Shown here piece by piece: positions 53,112 through 63,281 of a stretch of DNA of 64,000 nt. The position numbers and the translations under genes were made by a program. The stretch is from Streptomyces tendae (GTDB lineage: Bacteria; Actinomycetota; Actinomycetes; Streptomycetales; Streptomycetaceae), in NCBI RefSeq assembly GCF_008632955.1, contig NZ_CP043959.1, positions 4,526,001-4,590,000 of the forward strand. Direction: 5' to 3'. The notes under the pieces are model-generated. The model was given only the letters and a program-made list of their open reading frames with translations, searched no databases and had not been told where the DNA came from. Every line of letters begins with the position of its first letter. The stretch's first letter is position 1.

Positions 53112-56105
53112 TTGGCCCCGAAGTCACGCGTGAGACCGGCCGCCCTCGTAGCGGCCTCCCTCTTCGCCCTGTCCCTGTCGTCCGTCGCTCCCGCCCACGC
53201 GGCTCCGCCGTCCGGTCCCACTCCGGTGCCGGTGAAGGACCTGCCCGCGGGCCGTTACGTCGTCACCCTCGCCGACCAACCGATAGCCGCCTACCGGGGA
53301 GGGGTCGACGGCATACCCGGCACCGCCCCCGCGCCCGGCGGCAAGGTCGACCTTGCCGACGCCGACGCCGTGCGCTACCGCACGCACCTCACCGGCGAAC
53401 ACCGCGCCGTCGCCGCGTCGGTGGGCGCGCGGATCGAGCGCCACTACGCGGTGGTCACCAACGGCTTCTCCGCCGACCTGTCCGCCACGCAGGCGGCCCT
53501 GCTCGCCAAGAGCCCGAGGGTGCTCTCGGTCACGCCGGACACCCTCAACAAGGTCGCCGACGACACGAACTCCCAGGACTTCCTCGGCCTGACGGGGCGA
53601 CACGGCCTGTGGGAGGCCCTCGGCGGCACCAAGGCGGCCGGCCGAGGCGTCGTGATCGGCGACATCGACACCGGCGTCTGGCCGGAGAGCCGCTCCTTCG
53701 CGGCCGCTCCGCTCGGCGCCGCGCCGCCCACCGCCAAGGATCCCTACCGTCCCTACCGCAAGGGTGACGACGTCGTCATGCGGAAGGCGGACGGCGGCAC
53801 CTTCACCGGGACGTGCCAGACCGGCGAGGAGTTCACCGCCCGCGCCTGCAACAGCAAGCTGGTCGGCGCCCGCTACTTCGGTGACGCCTGGCTGGACATG
53901 GTGCCGCCGGAACGCCGCGCCGACTACGTCTCCCCCCGGGACGGCGAGGGCCACGGCACCCACACGGCGTCCACCGCGGCCGGCGACAGCGGTGTCGACG
54001 TCACCGTCGAGGGACAGCGCCTCGGGAAGGTCTCCGGCGTCGCGCCCGGCGCCGCCGTCGCGGTCTACAAGGCGTTCTGGACGGGCAAGTCGCCCTCGGA
54101 CTCCGGAGCCATGACCTCCGACATCGTCGCCGCGATCGACCAGGCGGTCGCCGACGGCGTCGACGTCATCAACTACTCGGCCGGCTCGATCATCGAGACC
54201 GGCCCCGACTCCCCCGTCCAGGGTGCCTTCCGCACAGCGGCGGCCGCGGGCGTCTTCGTCGCCGCCGCGGCCGGCAACGCCGGTCCGGACACCGCCTCTC
54301 TTGACAACGTTGCCCCGTGGACGACCACGGTCGCCGCCAGCACCCTGGCGCCGTACGAGGCGACCGCGCGCCTGGGCAACGGCGCCACCTACGTCGGCGG
54401 CAGCACCACCGTCCGGTCCGCGCTCGGCCCGAAGCCGCTGGTGCTGGCGGAGAAGGTGAGGAACGCCGCCACCGCCACGAGCGACGCGGCCCTGTGCAAG
54501 GACGGCACGCTCGACCCGGCGAAGGCCGCCGGCACGATCGTCGTCTGCGACCGGGGTGTCAACCCGCGGGTGGACAAGTCCCAGGAGGTCGAGCGGGCCG
54601 GCGGCGTCGGCATGATCCTGGTGAACACCAGTGACCTCGACACCAGCGGCGACCTGCACGCGGTGCCCACGGTGCACCTCAACACGCCCGACGCCACCGC
54701 CGTACGGGCCTACGCCGCCACCGCCGGAGCGCAGGCCGGTCTGGAGCCGGGCGGGAGCAGCGGGCTGCCGTACCCGCAGATCGCGCCGTTCTCCTCGCGG
54801 GGGCCGTCGACGCAGAACAACGGTGACCTGCTGAAGCCCGACATCGCCGCCCCCGGCGTGGGCATCCTCGCCGCGGTGGCACCCGCCTCCCACCACGGCC
54901 ACGACTTCGACTTCGAGTCCGGCACCTCGATGGCGACCCCGCACATCGCCGGCCTCGCCGCGCTGTACCTGGCCGAGCATCCCGCGTGGTCGCCGATGGC
55001 CGTGAAGTCCGCGATGATGACGACCGCCTCCGCCACCAGGACGGCGAGCGGCGGCGAGAGCACCGACGCCTTCGCCCAGGGCGCCGGCCAGGTGCAGCCG
55101 GCCGACATGTTCGAACCGGGCCTGGTCTACGACTCCACCGAGAAGGAGTGGCTGGCCTACCTCGCGGGGCTCGGCGTCGACACCGGCACGGACGTGCAGG
55201 CGGTCGACCCCAGCGACCTCAACTACCCGTCCATCGCGATCGGCCGGATGGTCGGCTCGCAGACCGTGACCCGCACCGTCACCGCCGTGGCTCCCGGCAC
55301 CTACCGGGCCTCGGTCTCCGTGCCCGGGGTGAAGGCCACCGTCAGCCCGTCCGTGCTGCACTTCGGCAAGGCCGGCCAGAAGGCCACGTTCACGGTGACC
55401 TTCCAGCTGACGACCGGGCGCTCCGGCGACACCGTCACCGGTGACCTCACCTGGCGGCACGGCCGTACCGAGGTGCGCAGCCCGATCGTGCTGACGCCGT
55501 GGAGCCTGATCGCTCCCGACAAGGTGTCCGGTCCCGCGGGGAGCGGCAGCGTCTCCTTCGAAGTGACGCCCGGCTCCACCTCGCTCACCCCGACCGCCCG
55601 CGGCCCGGTGACGGGCGCTCCGGTCCGCGGCACGGTGTCCACGGACGACCCCGAGAAGTACTTCGAGCTCACCGTGCCGGAGGGCACGGAGGCCGGGCAG
55701 TTCTTCGTGACGCCCGACAACCCGGAGGCGAAGCTCAGCATGGTCGTCATCCACGACCCCGGCGACGGGCACAACCCGTCCATCGTCGGGGACTTGGCAC
55801 TGGACATGACGCGTCCGGTGGTGAGCGTGCCGACCATGAAACCCGGCACGTACCAGGTCGTGGTGATGACGCTGGGCAGTAAGCCGCAGCTGGGGGACAT
55901 GACGTTCTCCCTCCAGTCGAACCTGGTCGGCCCGGCCGCCACCCCGGCGGGCGGCACCTTCACCGTGACCCCGCAGCACGCCACCACGAAGCCGGGTGTT
56001 CCGCTGACGTTGACCGCCTCGTGGCAGGGGGTCCCGTCCGACCGGCCCGCCACCGCCTACATCGCCTACCCGAACGGTGCCGGCACCCTGGTCACCATCG
56101 GCTGA
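53112..56105 (+). CDS. Secreted S8 protease of the cucumisin/plant-subtilase type
   Basis: A 997-residue exported serine protease. Signal peptide about 1-30 (ends PAHA). An I9 propeptide region follows (PVPVKDLPAGRYVVTLADQP). The catalytic triad is Asp in GDIDTGVWPES (about 185), His in GHGTHTAS (about 280) and Ser in SGTSMATPH (about 605). A PA domain is inserted between His and Ser, and a Fn3-like C-terminal domain follows. The start is TTG 53112, supported by GGAGG at 53100-53104 and by the signal peptide; no ATG or GTG fits. It is followed by a strong terminator. Confidence 0.93.
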   Translation: MAPKSRVRPAALVAASLFALSLSSVAPAHAAPPSGPTPVPVKDLPAGRYVVTLADQPIAAYRGGVDGIPGTAPAPGGKVDLADADAVRYRTHLTGEHRAVAASVGARIERHYAVVTNGFSADLSATQAALLAKSPRVLSVTPDTLNKVADDTNSQDFLGLTGRHGLWEALGGTKAAGRGVVIGDIDTGVWPESRSFAAAPLGAAPPTAKDPYRPYRKGDDVVMRKADGGTFTGTCQTGEEFTARACNSKLVGARYFGDAWLDMVPPERRADYVSPRDGEGHGTHTASTAAGDSGVDVTVEGQRLGKVSGVAPGAAVAVYKAFWTGKSPSDSGAMTSDIVAAIDQAVADGVDVINYSAGSIIETGPDSPVQGAFRTAAAAGVFVAAAAGNAGPDTASLDNVAPWTTTVAASTLAPYEATARLGNGATYVGGSTTVRSALGPKPLVLAEKVRNAATATSDAALCKDGTLDPAKAAGTIVVCDRGVNPRVDKSQEVERAGGVGMILVNTSDLDTSGDLHAVPTVHLNTPDATAVRAYAATAGAQAGLEPGGSSGLPYPQIAPFSSRGPSTQNNGDLLKPDIAAPGVGILAAVAPASHHGHDFDFESGTSMATPHIAGLAALYLAEHPAWSPMAVKSAMMTTASATRTASGGESTDAFAQGAGQVQPADMFEPGLVYDSTEKEWLAYLAGLGVDTGTDVQAVDPSDLNYPSIAIGRMVGSQTVTRTVTAVAPGTYRASVSVPGVKATVSPSVLHFGKAGQKATFTVTFQLTTGRSGDTVTGDLTWRHGRTEVRSPIVLTPWSLIAPDKVSGPAGSGSVSFEVTPGSTSLTPTARGPVTGAPVRGTVSTDDPEKYFELTVPEGTEAGQFFVTPDNPEAKLSMVVIHDPGDGHNPSIVGDLALDMTRPVVSVPTMKPGTYQVVVMTLGSKPQLGDMTFSLQSNLVGPAATPAGGTFTVTPQHATTKPGVPLTLTASWQGVPSDRPATAYIAYPNGAGTLVTIG

Positions 56106-56120
56106 CCCCACCGCACATCA

Positions 56121-56159
56121 CGGTGCCGGCCCTCCTCGTGACGAGGGGGGCCGGCACCG
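56121..56159 (+). terminator. Hairpin terminator of the S8 protease gene
   Basis: An 18-base stem with one wobble (56121-56138 with 56142-56159) and a 3-base loop, 15 bases after the stop codon. Confidence 0.8.
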
Positions 56160-56342
56160 TTCCGCATGCGCGGTCGCCGGAGCGGCCGGGGCATCGGGGC
56201 GAGGTGGGACGCGCCGGGACACGGCGGGGCGGCGGTCCGCTGTTCCGGTGTTCCTGCGCTGTGCAATGATCCTGGCGGGCCGGGTGCGCGTGAGCCGCGG
56301 TGCCGCCGGCCGGCTCCGGCACACGAGAGGAAACGGACGGAC

Positions 56343-56855
56343 GTGACCGCGCAGAGACCGGACGACGGCGGGGCACCGCAGGGCGGGGACGACGGCGTGC
56401 CGTCGCTGCCCGAGGACGTCTGGCAGCGGTTCCTCATGGACGACGAGCACGCCATCCGGGCCTCCGCCCCGAAGGAACCTTCCGCGCGGCAGCGGGCTTT
56501 CGGGCGCCTGCCGCAGCCGGCCCGCACCGACGACGGCACGGGGCAGCGGTACGACGCGGCGGACGCGGTAGGTGACCTGTGGCATCCGGACGACCCGGGG
56601 GAGGGCCCGTCCTGGCGGGACCTGGACGGGCGCGCCCGGATACGCCGGGTCGGCCGTGTCGTGGGCACGGCCGCCGCGATCGCCCTGGCCTTGGGCGCCT
56701 GGTCCCAGCTGTCCACCGGCGCGGGCACCCCGGCCGAGGGGCCCGGCGACACCGTGCTGCAGCAGTCGGAGGACGCCCCGGCGACCCTGCCCGCGGTGAC
56801 GTCCCGGCCGGCGGGTCTCACCAGCCCGTCCGCCTCCGGGATCCAGGCGGGCTGA
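56343..56855 (+). CDS. Membrane-anchored hypothetical protein
   Basis: 170 residues. An acidic, Pro/Asp-rich cytoplasmic N-terminal part (about 1-98, with EDVWQRFLMDDEHAIRASAPKEPSARQRAFGR) is followed by one membrane helix (about 103-122, GRVVGTAAAIALALGAWSQL) and a Ser/Pro/Thr-rich outer tail. Such small single-pass proteins are common in Streptomyces; the function is unknown. GTG 56343 has GAGAGGAAA upstream. It converges with pgm. Confidence 0.72.
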   Translation: MTAQRPDDGGAPQGGDDGVPSLPEDVWQRFLMDDEHAIRASAPKEPSARQRAFGRLPQPARTDDGTGQRYDAADAVGDLWHPDDPGEGPSWRDLDGRARIRRVGRVVGTAAAIALALGAWSQLSTGAGTPAEGPGDTVLQQSEDAPATLPAVTSRPAGLTSPSASGIQAG

Positions 56856-56861
56856 CACACC

Positions 56862-56878
56862 GCCGGCCCCGGGCCGGC
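56862..56878. terminator. GC-rich palindrome between convergent genes
   Basis: GCCGGCCC (56862-56869) and GGGCCGGC (56871-56878) with a one-base centre, between the ends of the membrane protein and pgm. Probable bidirectional terminator, though the tight loop is not ideal. Confidence 0.4.
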
Positions 56879-56915
56879 CACCAGGGGCACGGCGACGGGG
56901 CCGGGGTGCGCCGGT

Positions 56916-58556
<1,641 letters not shown>

Positions 58557-58661
58557 GTGCCCACTCCTCCGCAAAGGTCGGTTCTTACGCTTGCGGAGAC
58601 ATCTTTCCCCGCCGGAGCGTCGCCGCGCGAGTGGGCTCGGTCCGCTCCGGCCCCCGTGGTG

Positions 58662-59090
58662 TCAGATACGGCCGCCGGTCATCCGGGTCAGCGGACCGTG
58701 GGTGTGACGTTCCGCACGGCGGCCCACCGCGTAGGAGGCGGCGGTCAGCGCGGTCAGTCCGGCGGCCGCGCCGGCGGCGACGAGGCGGCGGTTGGCGACG
58801 ACCGTCCAGGCGGTCTTGGCGCCCGCGGCGACCTGTCCGGTGGCGCTGACGACGGCGCGGCGGCCGGCCTCCACGCCCTTGGCGGCGGACTGTGCGGCGC
58901 CGTTCGCCACCCGAGCCGCGCGCTCGGTGCCGGATGCGGCCGCCGACGCGGCGTCACCCGCCTTGTTCGCCACGCCGTTGGCGGTGCTCTTCGCGGGCTC
59001 GGTCGCCTTGTCGGTGGCCGACTTGGCCTTGGACGCCGTGGACGCGGCGGTCGAGGTCTTCCGGTTGGCATTCTTGTTCTGTTCGGTCAT
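58662..59090 (-). CDS. Ala-rich membrane-associated hypothetical protein
   Basis: 142 residues. The N-terminal two thirds are a repetitive Ala/Lys/Ser/Thr helical region (KTSTAASTASKAKSATDKATEPAKSTANGVANKAGDAASAAASGTERAARVANGAAQ) that resembles LEA or apolipoprotein-like amphipathic repeats. A hydrophobic segment (about 107-127) and a short basic tail follow. The start at 59090 (TEQNKNANRK) is the likely one. The function is unknown; stress or envelope association is a guess. Confidence 0.65.
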   Translation of the reverse strand: MTEQNKNANRKTSTAASTASKAKSATDKATEPAKSTANGVANKAGDAASAAASGTERAARVANGAAQSAAKGVEAGRRAVVSATGQVAAGAKTAWTVVANRRLVAAGAAAGLTALTAASYAVGRRAERHTHGPLTRMTGGRI

Positions 59091-60042
59091 GGACACCGGT
59101 TTGCCGCTGACTCCTCCGGCAAACACATCCGTGACACAGCGGGGTCCGCGAGCGCGGTTGCGTCAACGGAGGGGACCGGAGCGGGGCTTGGCGACGAGCG
59201 CCGTCGGACTCCGGGCGTGTCGACGGGGACGCCCGGCGTCGGGTGCCCCGCCCGCCGGTCCGCGTCCGGCCACGCCCGGCACCCTCTCACGCGCCCGGGA
59301 CCGAGCTCCCGCGCGCGCCGGGCGCCTCCCGCCGTGAGGCCCCGGCACGCCCGCCGCCACCCACCGTGGGCCCCGGGGCCTGCCGCACGCGCGCCGTGTT
59401 CCGACGCCCCCCTTGCCCGCGCGGACCGGAGGGCACCGCCGGCGTGCACGACGGCGCCGTACGCGGCGGGACCTCCGGGGCGCCGCCGGGCGTGTCGTCG
59501 GACACGCCGTGGGGCACGTCGCCGGGCGCGCCGCCGGCGGCGGAGGAGGGCGTCGACGCGGAGCGTCGGCAACCGACGACAACGCCGCAGATGCGCGTGC
59601 CGGACCACGCGACGCCGGGACGGCTGGAGCGGCCGACCGCCCCGCCGGGCCGAACTCCGGTCCCGCGACGGCCGCTTGCGGCGGAGCTCCGAGCCGGTTC
59701 GCCTCGGCGGGCGACGAACCCGCCTCCCGCAGCCGGCCGGCCCCGACCCGCTCCCGAGGATCCCCCGTCCGCCTGCCGACACCCCTGCCCCTCAGCAGCG
59801 CCCCCCCCAGCGCCCCTCCCCGCCGGGTCCTGCCCGCGCCGTCCAGCGCCCCCAGCAGCGCGCCCCGCTCCGCCTCTCCCCCGCCCGGCCCCACGCGCAC
59901 CCGGCGCAACCTCCGTCGCCCTGGTGCCGTCGCGTCCGGCAGCCGGCAGCGAATCACCGCCCCGGCCCAGGGCTGTACCCGCCCCCAGCGGGTAGGTGGA
60001 GAGCGGCGAGTACACCGCCGACGCCCAGCGAGAGGAGCAACC
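59091..60042. other. 952-base region without a convincing gene
   Basis: No frame gives a plausible protein: all translations are Arg/Pro/Gly/Ala low-complexity. The plus strand is strongly C-rich between about 59700 and 59930. Two perfect hairpins occur: 59211-59218 with 59229-59236 (8 bases, CCGGGCGT arm) and 59489-59496 with 59501-59508 (8 bases, GGCGTGTC arm). Near the right end, GGCTG (59971-59975), 14 bases, then GGGTAG (59990-59995) resembles a stress sigma-B-type promoter for the small gene that follows. Confidence 0.5.
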
Positions 60043-60192
60043 ATGCCCGGCATGGTGGAGCGCATCAAACAGTTCGCCCGAAGCCCCCAGGGACGCCGCA
60101 CGGCCGAGCAGGTGCGGCGGGCCGCGTCCGACCCCCGCCGGCGGGCGCAGGCCCAGCGGCTGCTGGGACGGCTGCGCGGCGGCCGGCGCTGA
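60043..60192 (+). CDS. Small basic 49-residue protein
   Basis: A 49-residue very basic helical protein: PGMVERIKQFARSPQGRRTAEQ, then VRRAASDPRRRAQAQRLLGRLRGGRR. It has a strong ribosome site (GAGAGGAG, 6 bases before the ATG) and a clean stop, which supports real translation. Its charge suggests binding to nucleic acid or acidic membrane. It is followed after 70 bases by an RsbW-like gene. The function is unknown. Confidence 0.6.
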   Translation: MPGMVERIKQFARSPQGRRTAEQVRRAASDPRRRAQAQRLLGRLRGGRR

Positions 60193-60262
60193 GCCGTCCC
60201 CCTGCCCGAGCGGTCCGGGACACACCCGTCCGGACCGCCGGCCGTAGATCCGAGAGGACTCC

Positions 60263-60682
60263 ATGAACGAACAGTCGGTGCGCACCGTGGGCTGGGCCCG
60301 CTCCCTGCCGATGGGCCAGGGGGTGAAGGCGGCCCGTGACTGGGCGCAGGAACACCTCAATTCCCTGGGATGGGACGAGACCGCGCCCGACACGGCCCAC
60401 GCCGTGCTGCTCACCGTGTCGGAACTGGTCACCAACGCGCATGTGCACGCCCGTACGGACGCGCAGTTGGTCATGTCGTGGGACACCCGTTGCCTGCACA
60501 TCTCGGTGCACGACGGCTCCACCGCGCTGCCGACGCCCCGGGAACCGGATGACGAACGGGTCGGCGGACGCGGCATGTTCCTCGTCGACGTCCTCGCCGA
60601 CACGTGGGAGGCCCGCCCCTGCCCGCACGGGAAGACGGTCACCGCCTGCTTCCGCGCTCCGCAGGACGCCACCGCCGTGTGA
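60263..60682 (+). CDS. RsbW-like ATP-binding (HATPase_c) regulator
   Basis: A 139-residue GHKL-fold protein, the size and form of Streptomyces anti-sigma kinases. The N box is VSELVTNAHVHA, the G1-like region is ISVHDGSTALP and the glycine-rich lid is ERVGGRGMFLVDVLAD. Such proteins bind a sigma factor or a STAS partner and phosphorylate the latter; many Streptomyces copies act in stress or development. GAGAGGA lies just before the ATG. It lies 75 bases upstream of cbiZ and a SpoIIE phosphatase, which makes a partner-switch set likely. Confidence 0.88.
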   Translation: MNEQSVRTVGWARSLPMGQGVKAARDWAQEHLNSLGWDETAPDTAHAVLLTVSELVTNAHVHARTDAQLVMSWDTRCLHISVHDGSTALPTPREPDDERVGGRGMFLVDVLADTWEARPCPHGKTVTACFRAPQDATAV

Positions 60683-60757
60683 TCAACCCCGCCGCGGGGA
60701 GCGGAGCCGGCCCGGCCTACGATCGGTCGGGCCGACCCCCGCAAGGAGCCCCGCCCG

Positions 60758-61471
60758 GTGACCGCCGTACTGCCCCCGCACGCCACGACCCCCGCTCTGC
60801 CGGCCCCGCGCCTCCTGACCCGCACCGAGGACGGTGAGCTGCTGCACGCGCTGCTGTGGACCGCGGGGCCCGGGCGGCGCACGATCAGCAGCGCGGTGCT
60901 GGGCGGCGGCATCGGCGAGCGGGACTGGATCCTCAACGCCCAGGTCGCGCACGGTTACCGGCGCACCGACCCCGAACGGCACCTGGCCTGCCTCGCCGCC
61001 ACGGCGGGGGTGCGGGGTGACGGGGTGGGGCTGATGACGGCGGCCGACGTGTCCGCGTACGCGCACGCGGACGACGGCGGCGTGGGGGCGTTCGTCACAG
61101 CGGGGGTGGACGTGCGCGGCTGGGCCGCCCGGCCCGGGGAGGGTGCCGCGGGCGTGCAGGACCCGGGCACGATCAACGTGGTGGTGGCCGTACCGGCCGC
61201 GCTGACCGACGCGGCCCTGGTGAACGCGGTGGCCACCGCCACGGAGGCCAAGGTCCAGGCGCTGGTGGAGAGCGGGTACGACTGCTCCGGCACGCCCACC
61301 GACGCGGTGTGCGTGGTCGCCGACGCCCCGGGCCCGCACCGGGAGGCATACGCCTTCGCGGGGCCCCGGTCGCTGTGGGGGGCGCGGCTGGCGCGCGCCG
61401 TGCACCGGGCCGTGCGGCAGGCCGTGCTCACCGCCGGCCGGGACGGCCCCACCGTCCGTGGCCAGGCATGA
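60758..61471 (+). CDS. cbiZ: Adenosylcobinamide amidohydrolase CbiZ
   Basis: A 237-residue CbiZ-family enzyme that hydrolyses adenosylcobinamide to adenosylcobyric acid, allowing salvage of incomplete corrinoids. Diagnostic segments are LNAQVAHGYRRTDPERHL, GLMTAADVSAY, PGTINVVVAVPAAL and KVQALVESGYDCSGTPTDAVCV. GTG 60758 has AAGGAG upstream. No other cobalamin genes lie nearby, and no B12 riboswitch is seen. Downstream is a cobalamin-binding photosensor-like protein, so its place here may reflect supply of the cofactor. Confidence 0.88.
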   Translation: MTAVLPPHATTPALPAPRLLTRTEDGELLHALLWTAGPGRRTISSAVLGGGIGERDWILNAQVAHGYRRTDPERHLACLAATAGVRGDGVGLMTAADVSAYAHADDGGVGAFVTAGVDVRGWAARPGEGAAGVQDPGTINVVVAVPAALTDAALVNAVATATEAKVQALVESGYDCSGTPTDAVCVVADAPGPHREAYAFAGPRSLWGARLARAVHRAVRQAVLTAGRDGPTVRGQA

Positions 61472-61616
61472 AACACCTGTTCGGGGGTACCCCGCGTCCC
61501 ATGGACTTCCTCGCCGACCAGGCAGGTTGCCTCGCGCGTACGGATGGGGAACCGTTGCCGCCGTACCTGCTCACGCCGACGAGAGAGGGGGTGGGTGCGC
61601 GGCGCGCACCTCGTTC

Positions 61617-63281
61617 GTGATTTCCTCCCCCGGTTCCAGCGCCGATCCGTGCGGCATACCGCGCGACGGGTCCACTCCGACGTGGGACGACGCGCCCTGC
61701 CCTGTTCTGGTGCTGGACACACGCGGCCGGCTCGTCGGCCGCAACCGCGCCGCGCGCCGCCTCACCGCGGCCTCCCCCACCACCGGTCTCCCGCCGTCGT
61801 GGCTGGCGGACGCGCACCGGCGCCATGTCGCCGGCACCTCGGACCCGGCGGCGGCCACGCCGACCGGGACCTTCGGCGACCGCGCCTACGAGGCCCGGCC
61901 CTCCCCCACCGACGACGGTGCGGTGGCCTGGTGGCTGTTCGACCGCACCGACCTCGTACGGGCCGAGACCGCCGCGCGGGAGACCCGTAGGCGGGCCGAC
62001 GCCACCTCCGACCTCTTCAGCACCCTCCTGTCCTCCCTGAACGTGCCGCGCTGCGCGGAGGTCGCCGCCCGCATGGCGGCCGACCACCTCGCCGAGGCCG
62101 CCGTACTGATCACCCCGCCGACCGGCCACCGGTACGCCGTCACCCACGCCCTGCGCGGGCGGCGGGTGGTGCAGGAGACCCGGCAGATCGACCCACTCTC
62201 CGTCCCCGGCCTGGACGAGGCCCTGCGCGGTTTCCCGCCGGTGCCGGCCCGCTGGATCAACCCGGCCGCCATACCGGACTGGGCGGTCCCCGACGGCTTC
62301 TCCGGACCGCTCGGTTCCGTGCTCGTCACCCCGCTGCCCGGGCACGGGGTCCCCGCCGGCGCGCTGGTCCTGCTGCGGTCGCACACCGAGAAGGGGTTCA
62401 CGACCGAGGAGGAGGCGTTCGCCCGGCTGTTCGCCTCACGCGCGGGCACCGCCCTGTCGGCCGCCCGCCTGTACGGCGAGCAGACCGCCATCACCGGCAC
62501 CCTCATGCGGGAGCTGCTGCCGCCGCCGCTGAGCCGCGTGCACGGCGTCGACTACGCGGGCCGCTACCGCACCGCCATGGACCACGAACGGGTCGGCGGC
62601 GACTTCTACGACGTCCACCCAGGGCCCGACGCCTCCGCCGAGACCTTCGTGGCGCTCGGTGACGTGGCCGGCAAGGGACTGGACGCGGCGGTGCTCACCG
62701 GGAAGATCCGCAACACGCTGCACGCGCTGCAGCCGCTCGCCTCCGACCACCTCCGGGTGCTGCGCATGCTCAACGGCGCCCTGCTCACCTCCCACCACGC
62801 CCGGTTCGCCACGCTGGTGCTGGCCTCCGTGCAGCGCCAGGAGGGCTCCGTACGGCTGCGGCTGACCGGCGCCGGGCACCTCCCGCCGCTCGTGGTGCGC
62901 ACCGACGGCCGGGTCGAGGAGGTACCCACACAGGGCACCCTCGTGGGCGCGCTGCCCGAGGTGACCGCCCGGACCGTGGAGACCGTCCTCGCGCCGGGCG
63001 ACATCTGCCTGCTCTACACCGACGGCATCACCGAGGCCCGCGGCGGACCGCTGGGCGGCGAGCTGTTCGGTGAGGAGCGCCTGCGGCAGGCCCTCGCGGG
63101 GTGCGGAGGCATGCCGGGCGAGGCCATGGTGGAACACGTACAGATGCTGGCGGCGCAGTGGCTGGAGCCGGGAAGCCGCCACGACGACATGGCCGTCGTC
63201 GCCATCGGCGCCCCGCGCACGGGTCGCGCCACGGACGACGACGCGACCGCTGCGGACGCACGAACGGGGAGGAACGGATGA
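61617..63281 (+). CDS. PAS-GAF-SpoIIE (PP2C) phosphatase
   Basis: About 554 residues: a PAS-like domain (about 15-110, PCPVLVLDTRGRLVGRNRAARRL), a GAF domain (about 140-290) and a SpoIIE/PP2C domain (about 310-535). The catalytic metal motifs are complete: ERVGGDFYDVH, LGDVAGKGLDAA, LYTDGITEARG and SRHDDMAVVAI. It should dephosphorylate a STAS-domain anti-anti-sigma protein in answer to a signal. The start is uncertain (GTG 61617 lacks a good ribosome site; upstream in-frame starts exist). The stop overlaps the ATG of the cobalamin-binding gene, so the two proteins are made together. Confidence 0.88.
   Translation: MISSPGSSADPCGIPRDGSTPTWDDAPCPVLVLDTRGRLVGRNRAARRLTAASPTTGLPPSWLADAHRRHVAGTSDPAAATPTGTFGDRAYEARPSPTDDGAVAWWLFDRTDLVRAETAARETRRRADATSDLFSTLLSSLNVPRCAEVAARMAADHLAEAAVLITPPTGHRYAVTHALRGRRVVQETRQIDPLSVPGLDEALRGFPPVPARWINPAAIPDWAVPDGFSGPLGSVLVTPLPGHGVPAGALVLLRSHTEKGFTTEEEAFARLFASRAGTALSAARLYGEQTAITGTLMRELLPPPLSRVHGVDYAGRYRTAMDHERVGGDFYDVHPGPDASAETFVALGDVAGKGLDAAVLTGKIRNTLHALQPLASDHLRVLRMLNGALLTSHHARFATLVLASVQRQEGSVRLRLTGAGHLPPLVVRTDGRVEEVPTQGTLVGALPEVTARTVETVLAPGDICLLYTDGITEARGGPLGGELFGEERLRQALAGCGGMPGEAMVEHVQMLAAQWLEPGSRHDDMAVVAIGAPRTGRATDDDATAADARTGRNG

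Noticed and set aside
59163..60101. Long frames on both strands of the 59-60 kb gap
   Set aside because: All are Arg/Pro/Gly/Ala low-complexity, and no start has a ribosome site with a protein-like sequence.
61466..61490. GCATG, 14 bases, GGGTAC: sigma-B-like promoter before the PAS-GAF-SpoIIE gene
   Set aside because: The -35 consensus is only two fixed bases and GGGTAC is common in this DNA; it also lies over the cbiZ stop. Not listed as a feature.
61468..61620. A 50-codon frame whose ATG overlaps the cbiZ stop
   Set aside because: No ribosome site beyond the overlap, no recognisable pattern, and it covers the likely leader of the SpoIIE gene; not enough support.
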